Assembly: GCA_023634235.1 (NCBI GenBank)
Contig: JAMKCF010000014.1
Span: 7,589,001 to 7,653,000 of the forward strand
Direction of reading: 5' to 3'
DNA: 64,000 nucleotides
From: Pisaster brevispinus
Lineage: Eukaryota > Echinodermata > Asteroidea > Forcipulatida > Asteriidae
Every line of letters starts with the position of its first letter. Positions within the stretch are counted from its first letter, which is position 1. The notes under the pieces were generated by a model. The model saw only the letters and a program-made list of their open reading frames with translations. It did not search any database and was not told the DNA's origin. Position numbers and translations under genes: made by a program. Of the stretch, positions 26,901 to 41,900 are shown one piece after another.

Positions 26901-29900
26901 TAAAGTAATTATTTACCCTTACTCTCCCAAATCCTTCTGTATCCTCTCAGCCGAAATGAAGGATTCAGAAGGACTGAGGGCTGTAAGCCCAAAGGACAAT
27001 TGCTTAACACTGGGTCAGGCACTCCAATCTTATGCAAGTCCAAACAATTTGATGTGAAATGACACAGGAGAGGAGGATATTTGAAGATTGATGTGACCTG
27101 TAGGCGAGTGTTACTAGGGTGGAAGGTTTAAAAAATAAATAAATAAATAAATAAAATGTATTTTTCTCCAACTGTTTGTTACCAGGCTTTTATGGAGCGT
27201 CTTGGGATCTGGGGAGAAGGTGCAGCTTTCAAGTCCTTTGAGAATTTCTTAGAAGCTATCAATAGGAGAGGATTGGGTAATAAACTCAGTGTCAGGTTTC
27301 AACATTAGTATTCTCTAACAAACCAATGTGATAAGTAAGCTGAGTTACAGACTTTTTTTTTAAAGTATGTTGTCCTCTTTGAGACCAAGGTTGACAAATT
27401 TATTTCAAAAGCCCTGTATATTTCACTGTTTTTAGTGAAAAACAATTAAGAAGTGTGAATATTTTGTATCAGGATAGTGGTGTCTACCCCTGCCATTCAC
27501 CTCCTGGTTCAAATCCAACCTCAGACTAGAGCCTTGTGTGCAGAGCATGTTTTCAGTCCTGCCTGATGTTCATCACTGGTTTCCCTAATTGAGGTTTTGG
27601 TCCCATATCTAAAACTGAGTATCTCATCATCAGTCCTATGGGTTACTGTGCTAAACACTTTGAAGGATCCATTGGTTTCATTACCAGGGAGATACATGTA
27701 ACTTTATAGCTGAAGTGCAATTTGATCTTGTCGTTGGCCCTGTGTGTTGTGTAACGCACGTAAAGAACCCAGTGCACTTATCGAAAAGAGAAGGGGTTCG
27801 CCCTGGTGTTCCTGGTTTGATTGGCTGCAAATTTCAACACAGCACCTTGTAAACCAGTACATGGTGCTATGTAAAGGAGTAGGTCTCATACTTCAGAAAC
27901 GTTCCCCAAATACCTTGCAGGAAAATACTGAATGTTGAAGCGCCTTGAGCGCCACTGAGTGATGGATATGCGCGCTAAGTCATTGTTATTATTATTATTA
28001 CTATTATTATTAGGTGTTGCCGAGATGTTGGCAATGGAGATGAAGGCATCAGGGATGTACGTCTCTCGTGGTCTTAGCTTCAGAGAGGCAGAGTTTGTTA
28101 CCATGGAAACAGACCTGACGGAGGAGCAAATAAAGATGTACGACACTGCCGCTCATGTCTGGTGAGTCATAGACCATATCCGTATAGGCGGCTACAGCTA
28201 GGGCTATGACTGTTGCTAAGGGTGTTTCCAAGGTAGTCTTAGCCATAGCATAGCTATAGCTATAGCCATAGCCATAGCCATAGCAGCAGCCGCCAAGTTG
28301 GACATGGCAAAAAGTTTCCAAGGCTGATTTTGTAGGATGAGTTTTGACGCCTGCCACTGTTAGTCACTTGCATTTGGTAAGCGGGCAACTTTGAAAATCA
28401 ATATCTGATCTGACAGAGGACAATTTTTAGAGAAGTACTGTCATTATGACGTATCATCATCACCCCTTTTTTCATTGAAATGTATTTTAGGAATGAGCTG
28501 AAGAATTCTCTGGAGGCTGCCTTGGGGAGGACAAACACAGGTTCTCCGAGGGTGTGGTCATTTTTCTGGTCTTGCCATCAGCGGTTCTTTAAACAACTTT
28601 GGTAAGAATTGGGCTATTCTCCTCTCATTTAGTTTCCCCTGTAATTTTTTTTTTTGCAGATTTGTATTTTAAGGATTTGTATTTACAAAAATATAATAGT
28701 GGCTTCTTATGTAGCACTCAAATCCACCATTACTACCCCTTGTCACTGGGCCATTATTTAATTCCTTAAACCATCTCCGCTCCCTGGGGAGTATACAGCC
28801 TGTGCTGCCAAATATGTAGGGCACCAAGCTGTATCAATCACAAGAACCATCTCTGCCCACATTTACTCCTAGGTAAAGAGAAGAAATTAAAGTTAAGTGT
28901 CTTGCTCAAGGACACAAGTGTCATGAGCAGGATTTGAACCCACACCCTGATGACTTGGCCACCAGAACTTGAGTCCGATGCACTAAACCACTCGGCCACG
29001 ACACGCAGGAGAGCAATTTCATTGATTGGAGTATCCCTAACATGCTCAAAAGAAGTTTAGTTTTTGTTGTCTGATTCGGAAAGAAAAGTGGCCATGAAGT
29101 TAATTTTGGAGTTTTGTTTTTCTCAGTTTGGGTGTGAAAGTGCCCAAGATTGTGGCGGAAGCAAAGAAAGCCTTGGAGGATGGATACTGTGTTGTGATTG
29201 GTCTACAGACTACGGGAGAGGTAAGACTGGTATTGTGGAGTGATAGTTTAGCATAGCAGTGAGGCATATTTTGAGTGATGTTTTGCATTTTTAGGTATTA
29301 GATATCATTAAAATACTCTTTTCTTATTGTATTTTAAAATGATTTATTTTCAGTTTTGTTTAAAAGAAAAGTCTTTATTGAAAAGTCTCTATTGATCTGA
29401 AATGCGAATCAATCTTAATTGCTCAGCAAAATGTGATGTCACAATACAATTCACTATGGTAATACTGACAACTCATCTTAAGATGAATCACAGTGCTTTG
29501 TGAATATTGGGCCCAGGGCCTAACTTCATGGTTCTGCTTAACTTAAGCAAACTTCATGGTTCTGCTAACCTTAAGCAAAGAATTGGTGGCTACAGAATTT
29601 CTGCTTGTGTGCATATGTACTTCACGATACTAAGCATTCTTTGCATACACAGCTAGCGCAGAAATTCGGCGGTTGCCCTGTAAACGAAGAATGGTGATCA
29701 CAAGCTCAGACTTTGGCGGTTAGCAGAGCCATGAAATTTGGCCCAGGTTGTAATCGAGTGTTACTATTTGGGATTTTTCTTTACAGGCGAGTATGGAGAG
29801 TGAGCGCAATAAAGGGGACAGTAGTTCTCAATCGGGTTTTGTGTCTGTTGCTCGTGAGATTCTTCTCCGATTCATCAAGCAGTACTTCCCAACGGTCATC

Positions 29901-32900
29901 ATTGCGGTAAGAATGGTTTCTTGTTTCGGCAGCTAACAATTCCATGAGATTTCTGTGAATGTCACTGACTGCATTTTCCTACCTTTATCTATTCCCTTCA
30001 GTAGCAAATACCACACGGATGTGAGCTTCCTCCAAGATTGTCATTAAACCTAATTTTAAACCTAGTTTTTGTATCATATCATTTGGTGCCTTGCAGCAAG
30101 ATGGAAGACTGTTACGCCCTTTTACTTGGTATGCTTAAAGCAACATACATCCCAACAGAAGTAAGCTATAAAATGACTACATTACAGCAATAATGCACCT
30201 GTGAACCGTTTGTGAAAAAAATCATGTCTTTTGCTACATTTGAATTCAATGTTTTTATGTTTTCTTGCCAATTGGATTGCAGGATGATCAAGGACCGAGG
30301 GACGACACCTGGAGCTTGACGGCTAAGACTATGCTCATTGACTTCGCCAAGAAGATGCCCTTACCCAACAGGTGAGGGACGGATGGTGATCTTATTTAGG
30401 GCTATCAAGTTATAAACCACAAGGGAAACTTACTGGGTAAATTTTTTTATCATTTGTGGTTGAACGAAGAAAACTGACTAGTGCGAGATTTGAACCAACG
30501 ACCTCTGGATTAATGTGCCGGCACTCTACCAACTGAGCCATCTAGCTCTATGTTGGCACTCTTCCTATTTTATCAACATCTTTGTTCGGTGGTGCCAGGC
30601 AGAAGTCATACAACCCTTAGCTGCCATGTGGCCAGGGATCGCACCCAAGTTTTACGATGCAACTTTTTTTCTTCAAATACCAAGTAATAAACCACAAGGG
30701 AAACTGACTGGGTAAATTTTTAAATGATTTAAGGGCTGTCTGGATAAAGAAAACAGAGCTACCCATCTTTCAGAATTTGTCATATATGTACAACTACCCT
30801 CCTGCAACTTTCTAGACTGCATTGTCTTTCAACAATTCCCTAACCCTTCCTTCCCCTCCAGTCCTCTTGATGACATTATTGATCAACTTGGTGGAGTTTC
30901 CTTCGTTGCTGAGATGACTGGGCGTAGAGGGCGTATGATACGTGATGGTCCGAATACCGAGGCAAGATTTGAACCTCGCACACCGAGCGACTCCACTGAT
31001 GTGAATAGTATGAATGTCCAAGAGGTAAGGCTAGATGGGCCTGTTATTCGTCCTACTTTAGTCTGATTTCTGATTTATTTTTCTTTCCCTTGGGAAATAT
31101 CAGAAAAACTGAATATTTAGCCTGAAAGGTCAATTAAAGCCCACACCATATGAACAAATAGGTCAGCCTTTGTGCTCAATAAAACTGTTCTACTTTTTGT
31201 CAATGACCAAATATCATGCCTGGTTATAGGTCAAAATATATCCGCCAATTTTTTCAGGACTGACCTACGGCGGAGAGTTTGTAACGGATAATTTTCAGAA
31301 TACTGATATGAAGTGGTGATCTAAAAAGTCAAAATGGCTGGAACATTTCACTAAAATACATAAGTGATCCTCTTAGAATCCACCAATGATTGTCCAAAAC
31401 ACAAAAAATAGTCCATGCGATCTGTTCATTAAGCTCAGCGGAACATTCCACAGGGAACTTGTGGACATACTTTGCTGTAAGAACAATACTTGGGACCGAT
31501 CCTACTGGGAACAACATGACTACCTCTTCAACATCTGTGAACAACAAGTCAACATTAGTGTGTTTGCTCTCTTTGCATCTGGTAGACTGCGTCCCAAACA
31601 AAAACCAATTGAAAGTATTCCATCATTGCTTTTACAAAGAACATGTGATGGCTCCCACGGATCGCTGGCTTATTCCCAGCATAGCATTCCCAAGGTCGTA
31701 CACAAATGTACATGTAACCTTTCCAACCTTTAAGAAGCTCCTAAAAAATTAAAATTTATGTATTTTATCTCAATATTTTCAGAGGAATAGTTTTATGTCC
31801 GGGAAGAAGTTGGTAGCCATTATATCAGATGCTGCTAGTACAGGTAAGACAGCTATTAGTATTTCAACTTGAAGATCTGTTGGTGTTTTAAAATGTTGTA
31901 ACCATTTCAATAAATGCAAACTTCTTGCCTTCGGACTTTGGTTTGATTTTGTAAGTGCTTGACAAATGTCATCAGTGCTTAGCAAATTTTTGCCTGCATA
32001 AACTTTTTTGTTGCTGCGGAGAATAGGTCATTAACAATGCAGAACCAAGGGGTGGGTTTGATAGGGTTTGGGATATGTGAGGGTTAACAAATGCCATATT
32101 CTGCCCAGGTATTTCACTGCATGCAGACGCCAGGGCTAAGAATCAACGGAGGAGACTACATCTGACGATTGAGCTTCCGTGGTCAGCAGATAAAGCCGTC
32201 CAACAAATGGGACGATCACATCGGTCAAACCAGACAAGGTAATTACAGACAAATCCCTACCCCCTACCCCTAACTATGGTGTTATATATACCTCCTGTGA
32301 CATCACAAGCTCATACAGTGACCTCACTGAGATCAAGCGAAGGCAATTCATTGGTTGACAGTAGGCCTTGGTGACTAGTGTGACTAGTCTAATAGTCAGC
32401 ACTGATTTTATTAGTCAAAGATGAAGCCCAGCCACAACTATCATTCCACTGACTGCATTATTTAGACTGACGACCTGTTCCAGTCAGGAGACTGACAGTT
32501 CAACATCAGTACAAAATAATTAAAATAAAACCTTTGAGCTCTCGCACTGATGGAGCTTTCATCACTACAGGGTTTATTGTCAAAAAATACACAGATATTT
32601 GGCGGAAAAAAGTTGTGACTTGTTGAATTGTCGTGACTTTGTCAGATGACTAGTCGAGTAGTGCAGTCCAGAAGTAGCCTAGGCCTGCTGTCAATTAGCC
32701 TGGGCCTAGTCAACACATGTTTGTGTGTTTACATTGGCAGCGTATGCAAGGGGACCACCTGGCCAAATAATTATAACAAGATACCAAATAATTGTGTTTG
32801 TTGACCCAAAGTTGATGTTGTTTTTTTGTTGTTTTGCAGTGGTCCTGTGTATAAACTACTGACGACCAATCTTGGTGGAGAGAGACGATTCGCTGCATCT

Positions 32901-35900
32901 GTTGCTCGGAGACTGCAGACCCTTGGTGAGATTTCTGAATTCCATTTCATAGAGCTCATTAGCAAGAATTGTTTAGCTAAGCAAATATTAGTAGGGGATG
33001 GGTCACATCTCAATGTGGTATTTTGGCTGGGACCTCTTTCTGCTAAGCAAGAATTTTCAAGAAGTAAATTCATGTATTAAGTGTACCTTGCTTACACAGC
33101 TAGCATGGAAGTATGCCACTTACCCTGTAAGCCAAAAATTGTGATTGTGTAAGCACAGAATTCCACAGTAAGCAGAGCCACAAAATTTGCTCCAAGTGTC
33201 TTGCATTTACTCATAACCGTAAAGTTTCCTTGTAATTATTTTCAAGTATCTATCCAAAGAAACTTCTGCAGAAGAATTCTTGACGAAAATTGTGACATAT
33301 TCAAAAACAATTTTGATTTGTTTTCAAGAGTAATGACCATTTTTTAAACCATGGCTTGGGCTTCTGCTGGTTTAAAGCACTATTCGCCTGTTTGAAGTCC
33401 TGAACCGAAAGTCTAGAAGTTTTTAAATTTTGTATCAGAGCCAAAGCCAAGGTTTTAAAAAGAGCCTTCAATTTTTATTCATAAAATGACATGGTGTCAG
33501 AAATAAAATGGTGGATGATGCTCACATTGACATGTGATGATCTGGAAACAGTCAAGTGGGAAATTTCTCCAAAGTTCTTTTTGGGAGTTCTTATCTTTAT
33601 CTTTATTTTACTAGCAATTGAAAAGTATGAATAACGGGAACGTTTATCCCAGGTAAGATTGCAATTCACCTCAGCTGGTCTGGTCTGATCTGTATCGATG
33701 GTTCGAGACTGTGCACTGGCTGAATCGGAGATGGAGGGCATCGTAAATCCTCACTGGTTTGAATGTGTGGTGGATCATTCACAAAGGACAGACCACTGAC
33801 GAACATTTGCAATGCACAAGGAGGTTACGGTTAACTTGATATAATCCTTGAATGTTGATCAAAGAGAAGTTCAATTGGTGTCAGAAGAAGCCAAGAACAT
33901 TTACATGTGCGGACAAAGAAGCAGTGAAAAGTTAATGGCGAAACAACATATTTACAGTGCACCAGTGAATGAGTAAAGCCTGGTTCATACTTCCTGCGAA
34001 TGCTTCATGCGAAGTGAGTTTTCTTGCGTCACAATTGCAAGGGCAGCACGTACCGACTATTGCATCACCAAAATTCGCTTCGCATTCGCATTCGCAGGAA
34101 ATGTGAACCCGGCTTAAGGCTGGCGTCGATTGGTCCTTTTGCATCATGTGATGTAAATACTTAGAAGTACATGCAAATAAGGCAGTCACCACATACTGAA
34201 GGAAGGCATACATTCTTTGCTGAGGAGAATTCTAAAGATAAATAAATGTCAATGCTTACCTTGTGTGATTGAAACCACTAGGTGCGTTGACTCAAGGTGA
34301 TCGTAGAGCCGCAACCGGAGCTGACCTGACACAGTTCAACTTTGACACTCCGTATGGCCGTTCAGCATTACGTACTATGTACGCATCTATATGCAACGTA
34401 AGTTCGGTTACAAAATGCTACCATTTATAATCATGAGTATTGTAACACATGCCACCCCAAAATTAGTTTGCTTGAATTTGATGGATTCTGTACTGCACAG
34501 CCAAACCAACCATTTAATACATGTTAATTTTGCATCGGGGATAAAGAATATTAATTTTGGTTTTACCCTACTCTGATGTGTGTTAGCACTGTATACTCAG
34601 TACTTTCCCGAGTTCTGTGAAAAAAATCACAGGCATATTACTTGGGTGGGATTCGAACCCACGACCTTTGCAAACCAACTATGCTTAGCATGGAGTCAGG
34701 CATACAATCTTATCAGGGTTTCAAGGTTTTGCCTGAGTTTGATGGATTCAGTACTGCACAGCCAAACCAACTATGCGTAGCATGGAGTCGGGCATACCAA
34801 CCTTATCAGAGTTTAAAGGTTTTGCTGAGTTTGATGGCTGACTTCTTTATTCGCATAGGAACTTTCAAAGTGTTTACAATCATGCAACTGTTTTGATGAG
34901 ATATTAATTTCTTAACACATACGTCACTTCGTGAAAAGAGCGCTGTGTACAAACCAATGCATCTTGAGATATGTTGCTTCGTAAAAATGCTGAAAATAAA
35001 TAATAAACAGATATGTCACTTCTTGAAAAGGCAAAAGTCATACTATGTGTGTCTTGCACCGTACCACAATGTGTGCTTCAATGCGTAAAGTGGCGTATCG
35101 TTTGGAAGAGCAAAAATGCAAATCTAGTGATACTTTGGTCAATCTAATTAGTGTAATTATGAAATTATTATGCATTTTATCCTGAACCTTGCTGAAATTG
35201 TTAACATAATGAGCATATCAACAATTTGTACAAAAACAAAATTTTGTTTTGTTTACCAATACGTTGGTTGGTAGTTTGACTGATGATGTGAATTCAGGAG
35301 CCACATTGCTTATTTATTTTTCTTTTACACTCTACAGAATGAATTGGCCCCAGGCGTACTGTTATCTGCAATCTCAGCTGGTCAACAAGAGGTCACTTTC
35401 CAAGCCCTCAACGATGATTTACAAGACAGTATTTCAGTGATGGGCGTTAAGGAGCCCAACGTAATTGGCTATCGGGTCATCGATAAGGACAGTAGAGACG
35501 TCAGCAAATTCCTAAATAGAATCCTTGGTCTACGAGTGGAAAAACAAAACTTGGTAGGACCTCTAAATCACTGGCTCACCCAAGAGGGGAGGCTTGATGA
35601 CATGTTTTACTCAAACTTATAAAGTAGTATTCAAGAGGGAATGACTCTTGGATATATGTTTTATCCACCAATTCATATAATTGTATAATCTGTCTAGTAA
35701 GGCTTCAGGCATGTGATTTCTTGAGCTTTTCAATTTTTCTTGAAAGAAAAAAAGTAGTCACCAAAGGGAGAAGGAAGTAGTCCACATTTGTGTCCAAACC
35801 TGTAGTTTTGAATTTCTTGTGATACACAGAGTCTGTAAACCTTAATTGTAACATCTTGGTGGTTGTGGGTCTAGAATAAGGGGAAACCCAGGCCTGCAAG

Positions 35901-38900
35901 TAAATTTCAGGAATGTTCACATTCGTCAAATCTCATCCCTGGGTATGTGGTAACACTGTTTTTTTGATAATAACACGTACTTGAATTTAACATGGTGTTA
36001 CCACAGACCTTACTAGATTGTATCTCCACCATGCAAAGTTTTAAATCCTACCTGTGAACACTTTGCAATTTAAGAGCAGCATATCTTCATCATGTCTTTG
36101 GTACTTTTGTATGAATTACATGTGTTTTCAAAAATGTTGTTTAAATATTTATAATTTTTTGTTTTCATGGCTTCTCTTGGTTTGCCAACCTTTGAGGGAA
36201 GAACAATACGCCCATAACAATGCAAAAGAAAGGCCTAACGATTTGGTTCCGTTACATTAAATTAGTCATTTTAAGATATGGTGGACACATTATGATGGCA
36301 CTAATTGGTTTGGGTAAACCTGCCTGTAGACACCTAATCCAAACAGTGCTCTCCTGTAGTGTATGCTATGTCTAAAAAAAAGGCTAGTTGAGTCCAGTTG
36401 GAACAAAAAATATTCAGTGAACATCTGTGACAGGCTTCAACAACATCAACCAACTCGCAACCTACATTCTTCCTTCTCTTCAAGCATCGGACAAACACTG
36501 AAGCAGGAGACCGAGCCTTCTCCAATGTGGGCCCGGCTCTGTAGAGTTCACTTCCTAATAGCTGCAGAAGAGTAAACTCACTTTCAAGAAATTGCTGGAG
36601 ACCCCACTTGTTTTGTCGACAGTAATTTGTATGTTTAATCTTTGATCTTGATTTTCGACCTGTGTTGGACACATCCTAGTGTTTTGCAACCTCTGGAAAA
36701 GGCGCTCTATAAATGCCAACTTATTATTATTATATTATTAAAAATACTTATGTTTTGAATGAGAATTTAACATGATAATATTACCTTCCATTTGTAGATT
36801 TTTAACTACTTTTATGAGTGTCTTCAAGCAGTGATTGCTATGGCCAAGAAAGAAGGAAAGTAAGTTACTGCTTTACTTTCTTCAAAACAACTCCTTCCCT
36901 TGCACCTGGACTAAAGTAATTTCTTTGCTACTTTATAGAAAAATAGTGCTCAGCAAGTTTATCTGCTTACCAGAAATTTGCATGGAACCAGGCACAATAT
37001 AATTTGTTATTAACATTGTGTTTTGGCTGGTATACTGTAATATTTTTCTGTGCTTTGCAGATTTGTGTGTTTAAGGATCTTTATGGAATCTGACCCAGAT
37101 TACCAAACAGTTAATACTTCTTACCATATCCCACCAGATGGATCAAGATGATTTGTTGTTGTTTACAATTAGGTACACTGAGGGTCTTGTTGACATCAGC
37201 GCATCATCTGTAGAGATGGTCTGTTCTCCAAAGACAGTCTTCAAGGAAGCCAATACAAGCACACCAACCCAGTAAGTTGACCTCTGTAAAAAGCGGTAGT
37301 TTCATCTTGTGGTACTTGCAGACTAAACCCCACCCCTTTAGAGTTGTAGACTGTCTATGTCAAATAGTCAATAATGAGGGGCAATTGATAACTTAAGACC
37401 CCCAGCAGGGTCCTAATGAAGTGAACTGATTGATTGATTGGCTGATTTATTGATTTCTCCGATAGCTTTTTGTCTCATCTATCTTAAGACCTACACTTGA
37501 AAATGCAAGCTAATTTTAAGGGTTCAGTGGTTTCTTTACCAGATTTTTTTATAATGGTAATAGTTATTGATTGATTGATTGATTGACTGAGGGAACGCAA
37601 CTTTTTTTGTAGATGTCTTGTGTGCCAATTTGGTCAGCTTCATGACAACAAAAATGTGTCAGGGACAAGTTTGTGAGTTGTAAAAAGAATTTGGATGGTT
37701 TAATGTTGCTGGGAAACCATAGTATTTTGTGTGTCAAATTTACGATCTCTGAGAACCCACTTTGACCTTCATTACAAGAGTAATCAGTTTTATTGGAACA
37801 ACTCACTTACCGTGCATCCCTGTACATCACTATTGACTATTCTTGCTAGTTTTTTTTTTTGCAGTTTTTTGTCAACGTCCAATTCACTCCGCGTTGTATG
37901 GCTGATGCATGTATTCAAAGTGGATTATGATCCAAGTTGATGGATATTGGATCAATGCAGGAAACTATCTGAATGAAATGCATAAAATACAAATTCACAC
38001 CATAAATCACATTCATGATCTCATTCATCTCAGTACAGCAGGTATGTGATGGGATTGTGCCTCTGATGATCCAAGCATGGAATTTGACGCAAAGTCACGA
38101 GTGTGTCATGAGAAAGATATTTGGCTATAGGGCCATCGCAGATTTGCCCTTGGAAAAATTATAGGTAGAACATAGAGTTGCATAATAGAACTAGAGGGAT
38201 CACTCTAATTACACCTGTAACCACGCTAGCCCATCATGGGTTCGAATCCCTAGGGGTAAATTCCATACATACTTCTCCTTACAAAATGTTGGCTGTGTGA
38301 ACTCAACTCGATGAGTCAGCAAATTTTTCTCAATGGCTCTTGTCGGGTCATGTCACATGGTTCTGCACGCCCTCTAGTTCTTTTATATGGCTCTATGAGG
38401 TACAATAACAAGCAGTGGCAGCCATTTTGAAAACTTTGACAATTGCTTGTTAGTCTAACTATATTTTTTTCAAAGGCCAAATCTGCAATGGTCCTATAGC
38501 CTGAAATCTTTCTCACAACATGATCTGACTGTGTGTCAAATTCCATGCTTGTATCATCAAAGGCCCCAATTATTTCCCACTATCTTCTTTGCAAACTGTT
38601 TCTACTTCACACTTTACCCAGACTGTTGTCCTTGTCAGTGGATCGAGGCCTAAGCTGGGAGGCAGCCTTGGAGAGATCGGAGAGATTCACCGGTAAACAT
38701 GACGGCTTCTACTGCTCCAAGAGAGATCAGTTCGGCAAGAAACTGTTTATCCTAGCGACCAAGAAGGACAACTCATCCCATCTGTTCAAGATTGCAAGGT
38801 TAATGTCTGGGATAAGTGATAGTTATTCAGCTCCAACCACAACAAACCACAGTGTTTATCAGAGGTGTTTAGGCATACTGTGGACACCCTGTGTGTGGTT

Positions 38901-41900
38901 TGGACGCCCTGCCTAGCCTGTCGTTTACTTGAACCTTATGGAGACCAAGGACAACAAAAATGGAAAAACAAAAGGTCTCCATAGAGGAATTCTAAAGACC
39001 AAGGTGTTCCACAAGGAAATTTGTTTACAAAGTCCATAGGAAATGTTAAGTGTAGGGACAAAGGAAAGAACAAAAGAATGCTCCACAGGGATACACTTTT
39101 TGAGAATGTGTGAGTTCAGATGCCTTTTTTTTCTTTCTTTTTTTCTTTTTGTTTGTTTTTTTGGTTTTTTTTTTTTTTTTTTGGGGGGGGGTATTGCCGG
39201 GCCTGGAGAGATCGGAGACAAAAGACAAGGTTTCTTAACTGTCAAAATGTCAAACCGTCAAAACTAGAAATGTGATACCAGTCAGAATACTGTGACATGT
39301 ACATTAAGACTCCCCTTACCAACGTGTCCAATGCATTCCAATTGGATAGCCAGTTGGTAAGAATTGGATTGAGTTGGTATTGAGTTGGTGTGAGTTGGTT
39401 TATATTGGAATACTGAATTTCCAATTGGAATATAAAGTCTTAGACCAACTCAGTCCAATTGGAATCCAATTGGAGTCAGTTGGCTTGATTTAATTGAATT
39501 GGAATTAGTTGGTTTTTGTTTCTATCAATTGGAAATTTCACCTCCTAATATTTTTCCAATTGGAAATTTTATTTCCCAACAAGGTCCAATTGGAAAAACA
39601 ATCTTCATATTATTCCAATGTCACCAACTAGATTTAGTTAAGAATTAGTTAATTGCCCTTGAGTGGGGTGGGTTAAACTATATCCCCATAAGTTTTTGGA
39701 CTGTCAGCCCAATGGGTGTAAACTACTTTTTTTGCTCAATGGTACTTATTTTTGGGATGTATTTGAAAATATCCAATTGGGTCTAGTTGGGGAACAAATC
39801 AAACTGAATCCAACTGAGTCCAATTGTGTCCAACTGGGTCCAATTGGTTTTGTGCCAATACACAACGTTGGAAAAATTCCAATTGGTTCCAATTGGAAAA
39901 TTGAATTGGAAATTTTGGTAAAGGTCATGACTGGCACCCTGATACATTTGATTAGTTATTGTTTGGAGCTTCACATGAGAATGTTTACTTTTGAATTTGT
40001 TTTTGTTTATTTGTTTTCTGTCTCTAGGCCAAATACTGGAGTTTCACAGACGGACGAGGATTATGACGACTTGAAGATGCGATATGTACCAATCAGCAAA
40101 GAGGACGCTGGTATGGCTTAGTTTTGTAATCCATTTGTTTTATTTGCTTTCCGGGGTCGGGGGGTTCTGTCGAATCGTCTACATTGCCATGGCTTCAGTA
40201 AACTGAGTAGCATGTCAGGACCAACCTTAATAACCTGCAAGCATGACAAGGTAACTGAGTCATCAGAGTTTGCATTCAAGTCCCGCTCTGGCACATGTTC
40301 TTGAGCAAAGCACTTAACTTTTGTTCCTCCGAACACACTGTGACTGCTTGGGTGCATGTGGAGGTACAGACTGGTGTTGCTATTGCTGAGTCATACGTGT
40401 GTGCCGAGTTCGCTTCCAGGGCTGCATGCTCCTGAGTGGCAGTTACAGTACGAGGTGCTTTTAAAATTTTAGAAAATTCTCAAGAAATTCTTGTTTTTGT
40501 TATTACTTTTATAATCATCAGAGGAAGGGTGGAAGGATCAGTACGAAGCAACTAAAGATAGATGTATTCATGGATCCCATTGCAAGAACCCTGGCAGCTG
40601 CACCAGTGAGTATACATGCTCTAGACCATGTAGACCATGAACCTCAAGATTTCTCCTTGCCTTCAACTTTTCTTGGAGATGATTTTGCAAACGAGGGTAG
40701 AAAGACACAACTGCGTTAGTAGGATTTGAAACTTTGCAAGTTGTGAATACAAACTAGTTAAGTTTGAGGTAACATTATGTACATGAGTAGGATTGGAAAC
40801 ATTGCATGGTGGATATACAATCTAGTAAGGTTTGTGGTAACACCGTGTACATGAGTAGGATTTGAAACTGCATGGTGGGAATACAATGTAGTTATGTTTG
40901 TGGTAACGCCATGAAAATAATCTCTCTATTGACTTGTGGTGGCTTTACACCACTGGTTCATTTCAGAATCACCGCAACTCTTAATAGAGATTTTGGTGGT
41001 TTTTACACAGCTGCATTGTTTTACCCACCATGGCTCGTTATACCTACTGAACCCCAGACCAGAGTCCAGTAATTTTAGCAACTTACTGGCCAGAGCCCAG
41101 TAATTTAGCACTTAACTGGCCAGAGTCCAGTAATTTTAGCACTTTGCCAGTATGACACCACAACTGAACAATGCCTGCAGTCTAGTGTTTTTCCAAACAT
41201 ACTTTTGAAGATTTACTATGCTTACCAATTCCAAAGCCTCCCCCTAAAAGTCCTCTTGTCGTTTTTTATTTGCGAAAGATATCAGTATAGCATTAAATTG
41301 TGTTTTTCAAGGCTAGTTCCCATGTGTTGCTAACTTTTGATAACCTTTGACCTTTTCAGTTGGTACCCGTCTCCATGGTATGGATCTGTTGTGTGGAGGG
41401 ATAGTAACCCTGTTGTCAACTCTAGAAATGACGGCCAACAAACACGCACCTAAACTCGATTTGAGGTATGGTTGGGATTATTCAGTGCATTTCTTGGGGA
41501 ACCAGTTCATTTTGATACGATAATTGTTTCGTATTAAATGTATGTCAGAACTATAAACAGCAAATTGCAGCAAAATTCAATATTTTGGTGTAATGATATA
41601 ATCCTTGTTTCAGTGCAATGTCATATCTCTTGAAATAGCATTTTTGCTATAGGCTAATTTTAGAGTGTCAAAACATTGTATCTCACTTAAATTAACTCAG
41701 ATGTTCGCACAAAACCAACGGGTGCTGAGATACAACATTTTTGCACAGAGTATGTTTGTGCAAGATACAATGTTTTTGCACAATCCAGACACTACATTGC
41801 TGCTTGTTGATGGTTTGGTTTTGCATTTTTAAGCGGATGAAAAAATGTAATACCTGCAACTGAACATCAATGCCCCTACATGATACCCGGGTTTTCCCCA

